Below are positions 1 to 7,780 of a DNA stretch of 9,828 bases, piece after piece (position 1 is the stretch's first letter; every line of letters begins with the position of its first letter). The position numbers and the translations under genes were made by a program. The stretch covers positions 1 to 9,828 of the forward strand of contig CACXCY010000146.1 of assembly GCA_902766265.1 (NCBI GenBank), read 5' to 3'. This DNA is from an uncultured Bacteroidota bacterium (lineage in GTDB: Bacteria; Bacteroidota; Bacteroidia; Bacteroidales; P3). The notes under the pieces were generated by a model. It saw only the letters and a program-made list of their open reading frames with translations. It had not been told where the DNA came from and made no database searches.

Positions 1-635
1 GTGACAGGCACCTCGTAGCACTTCATTTTTGTTGCTTCCGTCTGATAGGAAGCCACCACCCTGTTGCGGCTCACGCCGTCGACCACCCAAAGCACATCGC
101 ATCGCATGGCTGGCGTACCAAAGCCGATACGCTCGGCCACCCAGGGGTTATCGTCGTTGAGAATAAGCAGATGCATCCCCTCGGCCAGCTGCGGGACACT
201 GCGGAAATCTCCGCTGTCTACCCACCGGGCATCCACATCAATCAGCGTGTAGTTGTCATCGCCCATTCGGAACAGGTAACGGTCGGCCACAGTGTCAAGC
301 ACATAGAACAGCACATTCTTGAAGTCGTTGTGGCGCGTCAACGGAATGAAATTGGGAGCATCCGCAGGCAAGGTCAACTCAACAGTCTTGTTGGCCAGCG
401 CGCTGTAGTCGACATCCACCCCGGCTTGCCGAGCGGCGAGGTGGGTGTTGTATAAGGCCCAATAGCGCTGCACCCCGTCAGACGCCGTATCGAAACCATA
501 CTGCATGGGCGACAGGTTGTGACCCCTGCCCTCCAACGTGTCGTTCTCCAGCTGCGTGGACGACAACGTCTGCGCCCCAGCAGCCGTTGCGGCTGCCAAC
601 AGCCACAACAATACTATATTTCTTTTCATAAACAT
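1..635 (-). CDS. Secreted protein of unknown function, N-terminal part (cut by window edge)
   Basis: The reading frame is open from the start codon to the window edge, giving 211 residues with the C-terminus missing. The N-terminus is a clear signal peptide: positive MKRN, a hydrophobic stretch IVLLWLLAAATAA, then a probable signal peptidase I site after AGA, before Q. No lipobox cysteine follows. After the signal comes LSPMQYGFDTASDGVQRYWALYNTHLAARQAGVDVDY (given here only as the region at about residues 41-77), then a segment ending in FIPLTRHNDF. That layout is reminiscent, from memory, of N-termini of Bacteroidales right-handed beta-helix surface proteins, but no repeat is visible in this part, so no function is assigned. 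Two ATGs are in frame, at 635 and 629. I prefer 635 because GGAG lies 6 nt upstream of it, inside the end of prfB; 629 is the alternative. It starts 1 nt after the prfB stop, so cotranscription with prfB is likely. Confidence 0.75.
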   Translation of the reverse strand, partial: MFMKRNIVLLWLLAAATAAGAQTLSSTQLENDTLEGRGHNLSPMQYGFDTASDGVQRYWALYNTHLAARQAGVDVDYSALANKTVELTLPADAPNFIPLTRHNDFKNVLFYVLDTVADRYLFRMGDDNYTLIDVDARWVDSGDFRSVPQLAEGMHLLILNDDNPWVAERIGFGTPAMRCDVLWVVDGVSRNRVVASYQTEATKMKCYEVPV

Positions 636-636
636 C

Positions 637-1747
637 TTATTCTCCACCAAACTCCATTAGGTAGGCCTTAATGAAATTGTCTATTTTCCCGTCCATCACT
701 CCCGTCACGTCGCCCGTCTGATAGTTGGTACGATGGTCTTTCACGCGACGGTCGTCCATCACATAGCTGCGTATCTGGCTCCCCCACTCTATCTTCTTCT
801 GGGTGGCCTTGATTTTCGCTTGTTCCTCCATACGGTGCTTCATCTCACGTTCATACAGTTGCGAACGCAGCAGGCGCAACGCGTTTTCCTTGTTCTTGGG
901 CTGGTCGCGCGTCTCGGTGTTCTCGATGAGGATTTCCTCCTCGACACCAGTATACGGATCCTTGTACTGGTAGCGCAGACGCACGCCACTCTCCACCTTG
1001 TTCACGTTCTGTCCACCTGCACCGCCACTGCGGAAGGTGTCCCAGCTGATACGTGACTGCTCGACAACGACCTCAATCGTGTCGTCGACCAGAGGCGTCA
1101 CGCTGACCGACGCAAACGAAGTCATACGCTTGCCCTGTGCATTGAAAGGGCTCACACGCACCAGACGGTGCACTCCCGTTTCGCTCTTCAGGTAGCCATA
1201 GGCAAACTCACCCTCAATCTGCATTGTCACACTCTTAATACCTGCACCCTCACCGTCAAGGATATTGCTGATGGCCACCTTGTAATTGTGAGTCTCGGCA
1301 TAACGCATGTACATGCGCATCAACATCTCGGCCCAGTCTTGTGCCTCCACACCGCCGGCCCCTGCATTGATGGCCAGCACGGCATCGAAGCGGTCGCTCT
1401 CGCCTTGAAGCATGTTCTTCAGCTCCAAGGCCTCCACCTTCTTTTTGGTAGTCTCAATCTGCGCGAGCAGTTCCTCTTCGGTAGCTTCCCCGTTCTCATA
1501 GAACTCGTTGATTACCGACAAGTCGTCACAACTGTCGCTAACCTCTTTGTAGGCAGCCGTCCATGTCTTCTTGGCCTTGATGGACTGTAGCACTTTCTTG
1601 GCCTCCTTCGGGTCATTCCAGAAATCGGCAGCTTCTGTTTTTTTCTCTTCTTCGGCTATTTGCGCTGACTTCTTGTCAACGTCAAAGATACCTCCTCAGA
1701 GCTTCCTTTCGTGTTTCAAGCTCTTTGATTGTTTCTGCTGTTGTCAT
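637..1747 (-). CDS. prfB: Peptide chain release factor 2 (RF2), expressed by +1 programmed frameshift
   Basis: RF2 recognises UAA and UGA in the ribosomal A site and triggers peptide release. The gene is in two frames. Frame 0 starts at ATG 1747 and encodes 21 residues (MTTAETIKEL...LRRYL) before UGA at 1684-1682. A +1 shift at CTT reads GAC from 1683 and continues for 348 residues to TAA, total 369, close to E. coli RF2 (365). In the full-length protein the RF2-type stop-codon recognition motif SPF is at about 199-201 and the catalytic GGQ at about 244-246 (GAGGQNVNKVES). The residue after GGQ is Asn where E. coli has His. The N-terminal helical region and the ending DGKIDNFIKAYL match the family. 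The frame after the shift has a GTG at 1593 that a gene finder may take as the start, losing 51 residues. The start overlaps the upstream glycosyltransferase stop (ATGA), suggesting translational coupling. Confidence 0.97.
1681..1696 (-). promoter_or_regulatory. prfB programmed +1 frameshift site
   Basis: Read on the minus strand, the cassette is AGGAGG TAT CTT TGA C. It holds an internal Shine-Dalgarno-like AGGAGG at 1696-1691, a 3-nt spacer, the slippery CTT at 1687-1685, and the stop TGA followed by C at 1681, a weak termination context. This is the same arrangement as the known E. coli prfB site, with AGGAGG in place of AGGGGG. In the known mechanism, scarce RF2 makes the ribosome pause at UGA, slip forward one base and make full-length RF2, giving autoregulation. 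An exact anti-SD match stands out because genes in this window otherwise show little SD sequence. Confidence 0.95.
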
Positions 1748-3630
1748 ATGTTAAAGATATTTTTCCATAGGATGATTATGTCCGACCCCAACTTGTAGTT
1801 GCGAGTATAGCGCAGATTGAGACGTTGCTCATCAACATCGCGTCCTAATACCATGTCGCAAGGACGGAACACTCCCCGCCGGCCTTCGTAGCCCACCCAC
1901 GTGCTCTTGCCCACAAGCACCTGCCAACAGTCTCTGAAGTAGTTGCACTTGCGCTTCTGGAACAGGAACAGCACGGGAGACAAGCAGAGAAGCATTCCGG
2001 CACTGATGATGTCGAATATGCGCTTGTTGCGTCGATTCACAGGAGAGTCGATAGTGTTCAAATCCACTGTGAATATGTCCTCGTAGCTGCTAATGGCATT
2101 GCTGCCGATAATGATATCGCTGTCGGAAGGCACAATCTTGTATTGCACGCCTGTGGTTCGGAGCGAAGCCATCTGGCTTATAATCTCTTGCGGCTGCATA
2201 TCGCGTCCACAGAACACAACATCGGTAATCCGATAGATGTGAATCATATCCTTCAACTGCACCGTCATACGGTCTTTCTGTACCTCCGTCGTAACATCAT
2301 AACATTCCACCCTCCCCGACTTAATATCAAGACGTTGTATCAATCGTTCCACACGCACCGTCTCGTCATGACTACCTACAAGCAGTATGTTGCTTTTCTT
2401 TTTAATCAGGAAAGGAAGCCGAACAACCACGACCCCTACGATGCTCCATAGCGAGCCCAACACCAGCACCATGCGAGAGTAACGCTGGGTCTCGTCAAGC
2501 AACGAATAGAAAGCCAGCAACAACAGACAGCCCAACCCCATGCCTCTTATCATTCTGGATAATTTGATGGGCTTGTCGTATCCACCATATAGCCACCCGA
2601 TTAACATCATGAAAAGAATATAGAACGGAATGACCACCCACATGTACACCGACGGATAGTAGCTTACATTTTCAGCCCAATAGGCAGCCCATACATATTT
2701 GATGAGTGCAAATCCTCCAAAAGCGACTAAGAAATCAACCAACGGCTGTGCCACTTTGGCAACGGCACGCTTGACAAACGAGAACGCCGCACGTATCCAT
2801 ATGGCAGTTTTAATCAACGCTATATAGAGTTTCGCGTTGTTCCCGCTGAAATATTTCCGGGCGAAAATCGCCATGGCGTTATAAAAGGTATACACATAAT
2901 TCATCGACCCTTTTTTAGTGCTCTCTCCTTTGTAGTGCACTATGCGAGTCGAAGGAAGGTAGTAATTTTTAAATCCGGCCTGAATGATACGCCATGAGAA
3001 ATCAATATCCTCCCCATACATGAAATAGCTCTCATCCAGGCCGCCCACCTGATTATAGGCAGTCCTGCCCACCATAAGGTACGCACCTGGAAGAATCTCA
3101 ATCTCATTGGTTTCATTCTCATCAAGGTTGCCCATATAGTAAGCGGCTATCTTCTTGTGACGAGGAAACAGTTTGATGAGACCGCTGATTTTGTAGAACG
3201 ACGTTTCAGGTGTTGGAAACCCCCTTTTACTTTCTTTCAAGAACTTACCCTCGCCGTTAATCATCTTCACTCCTAATCCGCCGCAGTCCGGATGCTGCTG
3301 CATAAAGGTGACACACTTCACAAATGTGTCTCGTTCTACAATGGTATCAGGATTCAGCAACAGCAAATATGCTCCAGTGGATTGTTGCAACGCCTGGTTG
3401 TTGGCTCTGGCAAAACCAACATTTTCCGTGTTGGCTATCAGCCGTACCTGAGGAAACTTATCCTCAACCATCGCTACTGATCCGTCAACCGAGTTGTTGT
3501 CAACCACAAATACCTCAAGTTCGATACATTCGCCATTCCCCATTTCTGTCGTCGAAGCAAATACAGAGTTCAAACACTGTTCCAGAAAGTACTTGACATT
3601 GTAGTTGACTATAACGATGGAAAGAATCAT
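1744..3630 (-). CDS. GT2 glycosyltransferase with C-terminal membrane region resembling a degenerate sugar-phosphate transferase
   Basis: The 628-residue protein begins with a GT-A fold, family 2 domain (about 1-240): SIVIVNYN at 4-11, VVDNNSVDGS at 42-51, NVGFARANNQAL at 70-81, the DXD-equivalent LLNPDT at 91-96, and GGLDESYFMYGEDIDFSWR at about 196-213. These are typical of rhamnosyl- or related transferases working on cell-surface glycans from NDP-sugars. Hydrophobic segments follow at about 297-314, 329-348, 362-377 and 386-404. Then comes an alpha/beta, CoA-binding-like segment starting ILLVGSHDE (415-423) and another hydrophobic helix at 538-557 preceded by NRRNKRIFD. This second half resembles the N-terminal architecture of WbaP/WcaJ-type polyprenyl-phosphate sugar phosphotransferases. 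The end, LRYTRNYKLGSDIIILWKNI, resembles their C-terminus, but the catalytic core between is absent. Substrate is unknown. The stop TGA overlaps the prfB start by 4 nt; the ZIP gene ends 24 nt upstream of its ATG. Confidence 0.88.
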   Translation of the reverse strand: MILSIVIVNYNVKYFLEQCLNSVFASTTEMGNGECIELEVFVVDNNSVDGSVAMVEDKFPQVRLIANTENVGFARANNQALQQSTGAYLLLLNPDTIVERDTFVKCVTFMQQHPDCGGLGVKMINGEGKFLKESKRGFPTPETSFYKISGLIKLFPRHKKIAAYYMGNLDENETNEIEILPGAYLMVGRTAYNQVGGLDESYFMYGEDIDFSWRIIQAGFKNYYLPSTRIVHYKGESTKKGSMNYVYTFYNAMAIFARKYFSGNNAKLYIALIKTAIWIRAAFSFVKRAVAKVAQPLVDFLVAFGGFALIKYVWAAYWAENVSYYPSVYMWVVIPFYILFMMLIGWLYGGYDKPIKLSRMIRGMGLGCLLLLAFYSLLDETQRYSRMVLVLGSLWSIVGVVVVRLPFLIKKKSNILLVGSHDETVRVERLIQRLDIKSGRVECYDVTTEVQKDRMTVQLKDMIHIYRITDVVFCGRDMQPQEIISQMASLRTTGVQYKIVPSDSDIIIGSNAISSYEDIFTVDLNTIDSPVNRRNKRIFDIISAGMLLCLSPVLFLFQKRKCNYFRDCWQVLVGKSTWVGYEGRRGVFRPCDMVLGRDVDEQRLNLRYTRNYKLGSDIIILWKNIFNI

Positions 3631-3654
3631 GGACTAATACGCATCTATAGTAGT

Positions 3655-4434
3655 TTACAATGGATAAATCTCAGGACACCCTGGCGTAAAGTAGGCAGCC
3701 GCAAAGGCAGCTACAATAAGCAGGAATTTCACCCAGCTAAATTTGTAATGGTCTTGGTCGAACAGAATACTGACGCTGACATGAAGCAATATGCCAACCA
3801 CCACACCCATGATGATGCATTGCAAAGATTCGTTTTCGGGCAAGAAGTACAGGTTGACAAGAGATCCCAGTGGGGTCATTACTGCAAAAATCGCCAGCAA
3901 TGCGAATGATTTTATGAAAGAGTAGCGATTATGCATAAACAGCCCCAATATTACCAAAGCAATGGGAATATTGTGCAGCACGATACCATAGAGCAACCCT
4001 TGGTGGATATCCCCATCTGTATCAATTAACGGCATACCCTCCAAAAAAGCATGGATAGAAAGACCTATCAGAAGCCCTGTCACAGGATGCACGTGGTGTT
4101 CTTCATGAATCTCACAATCGTGACATTCTGTATGGTTGTGTCCATGTTCTATTCCCTTTGTCAAACGTTCCAACAACAGCTGTATAATGAATCCCAACAA
4201 TACCGTCGCGCCCACTTTGAACGCCCACCCACAACCGGAATGGACTTCAAAACCTTCAAGATACATGTGAGGAACAAGATTGATGAAGCAAGATGCGAAC
4301 AAAAAAGCACCACCAAACACCGTGATCGCGTCCATCACACGCGGGCCAACTTTTTTACGGCCAGGCAGTAACGCACACCAGCACATTACCCCCACGATTA
4401 TCAGCAAGTAAGCAAGAATAATATTTGTATTCAT
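3655..4434 (-). CDS. ZIP-family divalent metal transporter
   Basis: This 259-residue inner-membrane protein has about eight hydrophobic segments and would import a divalent metal such as zinc, iron or manganese; the metal cannot be told from sequence. Between the third and fourth segments is a histidine-rich cytoplasmic-type loop at about 97-116 (HGHNHTECHDCEIHEEHHVH) with eight His and two Cys. The metal-binding helices follow: HAFLEGMP at about 128-135 (H128, E132) and HNIPIALVI from about 154 (H154, P157), matching the ZIP TM4 and TM5 signatures. I chose ATG 4434. A longer reading from TTG 4464 adds ten residues, but that codon lies upstream of a good -7 promoter box at 4459-4452, so it would not be in the transcript. 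The gap to the downstream glycosyltransferase is 24 nt, so the two are probably cotranscribed. No link between metal uptake and the neighbours is evident. Confidence 0.9.
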   Translation of the reverse strand: MNTNIILAYLLIIVGVMCWCALLPGRKKVGPRVMDAITVFGGAFLFASCFINLVPHMYLEGFEVHSGCGWAFKVGATVLLGFIIQLLLERLTKGIEHGHNHTECHDCEIHEEHHVHPVTGLLIGLSIHAFLEGMPLIDTDGDIHQGLLYGIVLHNIPIALVILGLFMHNRYSFIKSFALLAIFAVMTPLGSLVNLYFLPENESLQCIIMGVVVGILLHVSVSILFDQDHYKFSWVKFLLIVAAFAAAYFTPGCPEIYPL

Positions 4435-4451
4435 TATTATTAAATAAGTGG

Positions 4452-4485
4452 CAAAAATACACAAAAACTCCGAATTGCGAACAAT
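4452..4485 (-). promoter_or_regulatory. Candidate Bacteroidetes-type promoter for the ZIP gene
   Basis: On the minus strand TATTTTTG at 4459-4452 matches the Bacteroidetes -7 consensus TAnnTTTG. ATTG at 4485-4482 could serve as a weak -33 element, 22 nt upstream, slightly outside the usual spacing of about 19-21. Initiation about 7 nt downstream would leave a leader of roughly 10 nt before ATG 4434. It would drive the ZIP gene and probably the glycosyltransferase and prfB. The -7 match is seen; the role is inferred. Confidence 0.5.
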
Positions 4486-4537
4486 AATGTTAGCTTTTCC
4501 TCTCCAATACCGTATCTATGAATCCGAATAAATTAGC

Positions 4538-4567
4538 GATGCCGCACCTTTAATAAGGCACGGCATC
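4538..4567 (-). terminator. Hairpin after gcvP, probable terminator or 3'-end stabiliser
   Basis: In minus-strand RNA, GATGCCGUGCC (4567-4557) pairs with GGUGCGGCAUC (4548-4538) over 11 bp, including two G-U wobbles, around an 8-nt loop. It begins 30 nt after the gcvP stop. On the plus strand the two wobble positions become C-A mismatches, so the structure favours minus-strand RNA, as expected for a gcvP 3' end. The downstream tract (GCTAATTTATT) is AT-rich but lacks a true U run, so intrinsic termination may be weak. Confidence 0.6.
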
Positions 4568-4596
4568 TCTATCAAACAGGCATCTCTGCCGCAATA

Positions 4597-7443
4597 CTAT
4601 TCAGTCCAAACGGCCTGAAGATTGCGGTCGCCATATGCATCGTCGACCTTGCTGATGGTGGGCCAATACTTATCCTCATGCGGCAGCGGAAATGCTGCTG
4701 TCTGCCGACTATAAGGCAGCGTCCACTCGTCAGCACATACCACCTGCATAGTGTGTGGCGCATTGAATACGGGGTTGTTATCCTCAGCATATCTGCCATC
4801 CATAACATCCTGGATTTCTTTGCGTATGCCGATAAATGCATCCACCAGACGGTCTAATTCACTAAGAGGTTCACTCTCGGTAGGTTCAACCATGAGGGTG
4901 TTGTGTACCGGGAATGCCACCGTCGGAGCATGGAAGCCATAGTCCATCAAACGCTTTGCCACATTGCCAACCAGTACTTTGGGATCAAATTCGTGGAAGT
5001 CGAGAATCATCTCATGACCGCACATTCCGTGAGTGCCGGTATAAAGAATCTTATAGTATTTCTCAAGCCGCACACGCAGATAGTTGGCATTGAGGATGGC
5101 GTGACGCGTGGCATCAGCAAGACCGTTACCACCCAACATTAACAGGTATCCATAGGTTATCGGTAGAAGTGCTGCGCTACCATAAGGAGCGGCGCTCATT
5201 GCGGCACCTTTGCTACCACCGCACTTGACGACGGGATTCGACGGCAGGAAGTCTATCAACTTTTCGCACACGCAGATGGGGCCTACTCCAGGACCGCCAC
5301 CACCGTGAGGCATACCGAAGGTCTTGTGCAGGTTCAGGTGGCACACATCGGCACCCATGGTACCAGGGCTGGTGAGACCCACTTGGCCATTCATATTGGC
5401 GCCGTCCATATAGACGAGACCGCCGCAGTCATGCACAATCTTGATATAATCAAGAATACCCTCCTCGAAAGCACCATGTGTACTCGGATAGGTTATCATC
5501 AAACAGGACAGAGTATCTTTGTACTGCTCTGCTTTTGCGCGCAGGTCGTTTATGTCAACATCGCCACGCTCGTTGCAAGCCACGACGACGACCGTCATAC
5601 CTGCTTTTGCTGCGCTGGCAGGATTGGTGCCGTGGGCACTAGCCGGGATAAGACACACGTTGCGCTGTCCCTGGCCTTGAGAAATGTGATAGTTGCGAAT
5701 CACGGTGAGACCGCTGTATTCGCCAGCACTACCCGCATTGGGTTGCAGCGAGCACCCAGCAAAGCCGGTAATAATACTGAGGCGACGCTCCATATCGTGG
5801 ATCATCTCCTGATAGCCCTCTGCTTGGTCAACGGGCACAAACGGATGCATGGCGCCAAATTCGACCCAGCTGGTAGGAAGCATCTCGGCTGCTGCATTAA
5901 GTTTCATCGTACAGCTTCCCAGAGGAATCATGGCTCTATTAAGTCCAAGATCCTTCACTTCGAGCTTCTTCATGTAGCGCATCATCTCTGTCTCACTATG
6001 GTAGGCGTTAAACACCTTCTGGGTGAGGAATGATGTTGTACGTTTCATGTCAGTGGGGATAACACCCATATCATCTGTGCAGCTGCCACAGCATTCAATG
6101 GGTTCCACCTTCTTGCCGGCTGCCTCTGCCAACACAGCAAGGATGTCGTTGAGGTCGCAGCGACTTGTAGTCTCGTCAATCGATATACCAATGCAATCCT
6201 CGCAGATGTAACGGAAGTTGATTTTATGCGCTTCTGCAACTTTACGCACCACATCCGTCTTGACAGGACATTGCACAGCCAAGGTATCGAAATACACTCG
6301 ATTATGCTGTTTGTAACCATATTTGGGCAATTCCAAAGCCAGCTTGCAAGCCATCTTGTGAATATGGGCAGCAATCTCCCAAATGCCATCATGCCCATGC
6401 CATGCGGCGTAGAAACCACTCATCATGGCGCACAATGCCTGGGATGTGCAAATATTACTGGTGGCTTTCTCGCGCTTGATATGCTGTTCGCGCATACCCA
6501 AAGCCATTCGAAGTGCCTTGTTCCCCTTGGCATCGATGGTCCAACCAATAATACGACCAGGGAATGTACGCTTGAAATCTTCGGTAATAGCGAAGAAACC
6601 GGCGTGAGGTCCGCCATAACCCAAGGGCAAGCCGAAACGCTGAACGTTGCCAAATGCGCAGTCAGCCCCTATCTCACCTGGGGTCTTCAGGATGGCAAGA
6701 GCCATCAAGTCGGTAGCCATACCTACAAAGATGCCTTTCTCATGGCACTTGGCCACAAAACCGGTATAATCGTTCACCTCGCCAAACTGGTCGGGATACT
6801 GAACAAAAGCTCCAAAGAATTCTTCCGAGGGGACGAAATCGGCTGCCTTGCCTGTCACGATTTCAATACCACGAGGTTCAGCCATGGTACGCATTACGGC
6901 AAGAGTCTGTGGGAAGAGACGGCCGTCGACAAACACCTTATGCACGTCCGCTTTTTGTGCGGCGCGGCTGCGGCTGTTGAAGAACATAATCATACACTCG
7001 CCAGCAGCAGTAGCTTCGTCAAGCAGCGATGCGTTGGCCAGAGGCAATCCCGTCATATCGGCCACCATGGTTTGATAGGTCATCAGGGCTTCCAGACGAC
7101 CTTGGCTTATCTCTGTCTGGTAAGGGGTATAGCCCGTGTACCAGCCGGGGTTTTCATATACGTTGCGCAAAATGACAGCAGGCGTAATGGTGTTGTAATA
7201 GCCCATGCCTATGTAGGTCTTATAGAGCTTGTTCTTGGCGGCAAGCGCCTTCATGCGCGACAGGAACTGGTACTCGTTGATGCCATCTTCCAGCGGCAAC
7301 GGTTCTTTCAATCTGATAGCAGCGGGGATGGTCTTTTCGATGAGCTCATCCATGCTCTTGACTCCGATTTGCTGAAGCATTTTCTGCTCCTCTTCGGGGG
7401 TGCTTACGCCGTTATGACGGCGGGTAAAATTGTTAGAAATCAT
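4597..7443 (-). CDS. gcvP: Glycine dehydrogenase (decarboxylating), P-protein of the glycine cleavage system
   Basis: GcvP decarboxylates glycine with pyridoxal phosphate and passes the aminomethyl group to the lipoyl arm of H-protein, releasing CO2. The 948-residue protein is the single-chain form, about the length of E. coli GcvP (957), with the N-terminal (P1-like) half at about 1-440 and the C-terminal catalytic half from about 470. Visible landmarks are GMGYYNTITP at 79-88, NPGWYTGYTPYQTEISQGR at 98-116, LGSCTMKLN at 508-516, SAHGTNPASA at 602-611, and the PLP-lysine motif NLHKTFGMPHGGGGPG at about 704-719 with the lysine at about 707. The start MISNNF at 7443 fits the family and has no Shine-Dalgarno sequence. 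gcvT, gcvH and lpd are not in this window, so the rest of the system must be elsewhere. The gene looks monocistronic: it has a 467-nt gap with candidate promoters upstream and a hairpin downstream. Confidence 0.98.
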   Translation of the reverse strand: MISNNFTRRHNGVSTPEEEQKMLQQIGVKSMDELIEKTIPAAIRLKEPLPLEDGINEYQFLSRMKALAAKNKLYKTYIGMGYYNTITPAVILRNVYENPGWYTGYTPYQTEISQGRLEALMTYQTMVADMTGLPLANASLLDEATAAGECMIMFFNSRSRAAQKADVHKVFVDGRLFPQTLAVMRTMAEPRGIEIVTGKAADFVPSEEFFGAFVQYPDQFGEVNDYTGFVAKCHEKGIFVGMATDLMALAILKTPGEIGADCAFGNVQRFGLPLGYGGPHAGFFAITEDFKRTFPGRIIGWTIDAKGNKALRMALGMREQHIKREKATSNICTSQALCAMMSGFYAAWHGHDGIWEIAAHIHKMACKLALELPKYGYKQHNRVYFDTLAVQCPVKTDVVRKVAEAHKINFRYICEDCIGISIDETTSRCDLNDILAVLAEAAGKKVEPIECCGSCTDDMGVIPTDMKRTTSFLTQKVFNAYHSETEMMRYMKKLEVKDLGLNRAMIPLGSCTMKLNAAAEMLPTSWVEFGAMHPFVPVDQAEGYQEMIHDMERRLSIITGFAGCSLQPNAGSAGEYSGLTVIRNYHISQGQGQRNVCLIPASAHGTNPASAAKAGMTVVVVACNERGDVDINDLRAKAEQYKDTLSCLMITYPSTHGAFEEGILDYIKIVHDCGGLVYMDGANMNGQVGLTSPGTMGADVCHLNLHKTFGMPHGGGGPGVGPICVCEKLIDFLPSNPVVKCGGSKGAAMSAAPYGSAALLPITYGYLLMLGGNGLADATRHAILNANYLRVRLEKYYKILYTGTHGMCGHEMILDFHEFDPKVLVGNVAKRLMDYGFHAPTVAFPVHNTLMVEPTESEPLSELDRLVDAFIGIRKEIQDVMDGRYAEDNNPVFNAPHTMQVVCADEWTLPYSRQTAAFPLPHEDKYWPTISKVDDAYGDRNLQAVWTE

Positions 7444-7604
7444 TGATTCTATAAAGTTTAGTTTAATTTTCGTTGCATATTATGTTCATTCTCCGGCTCC
7501 CACCCAATTTCTCATGGCTCTTTATTCTTCTCAATACAATATATCTTTATTTATCAAATCCTTATAAAATAAGAGCAACTCACACTATTCACAGATACAG
7601 AGTG

Positions 7605-7612
7605 CAAAGTTA
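7605..7612 (-). promoter_or_regulatory. Candidate -7 promoter box for gcvP
   Basis: TAACTTTG on the minus strand is an exact match to the Bacteroidetes -7 consensus TAnnTTTG, preceded by an A-rich stretch ending AAAATTG. A TTTG at 7631-7628 is the only nearby -33-like element, but its 15-nt spacing is shorter than usual. Initiation here would give a gcvP leader of about 155 nt. Another consensus box, TATTTTTG at 7653-7646, is a competing candidate. Confidence 0.55.
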
Positions 7613-7780
7613 CAATTTTTTTGGCGACAAATGAATGTTTATCCTCAAAAATATGGACATTTAATTAACAACTTTTGTCCTCTTTTGATTGACAATCCGT
7701 AAGCATTCACCTGACCTTGTTCACCTGCCCTCCCAGTCGCTCCTTTTCGCCCCCCTTTTTTGTACCTCGGAAAAAATTTT

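Noticed and set aside
1168..1590. 140-codon plus-strand open frame opposite prfB
   Set aside because: Antisense to conserved RF2 sequence, no recognisable domain and no supporting start signals.
637..1593. prfB starting at GTG 1593
   Set aside because: The conserved N-terminal helices, a proper ATG at 1747 and the classical frameshift site all lie upstream; 1593 is just the first possible start codon in the second frame.
6226..7446. 406-codon open frame on the plus strand opposite gcvP
   Set aside because: It lies wholly antisense to the well-supported gcvP and reads as a low-information His/Leu/Gly-rich sequence with no family motif; it is a by-product of gcvP codon use. The 242-codon frame at 5305-6033 is the same case.
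7444..7600. Glycine riboswitch upstream of gcvP
   Set aside because: GGGAGCCGGAGAATGA on the minus strand briefly suggests an aptamer, but I could not lay out the conserved core or tandem aptamers.
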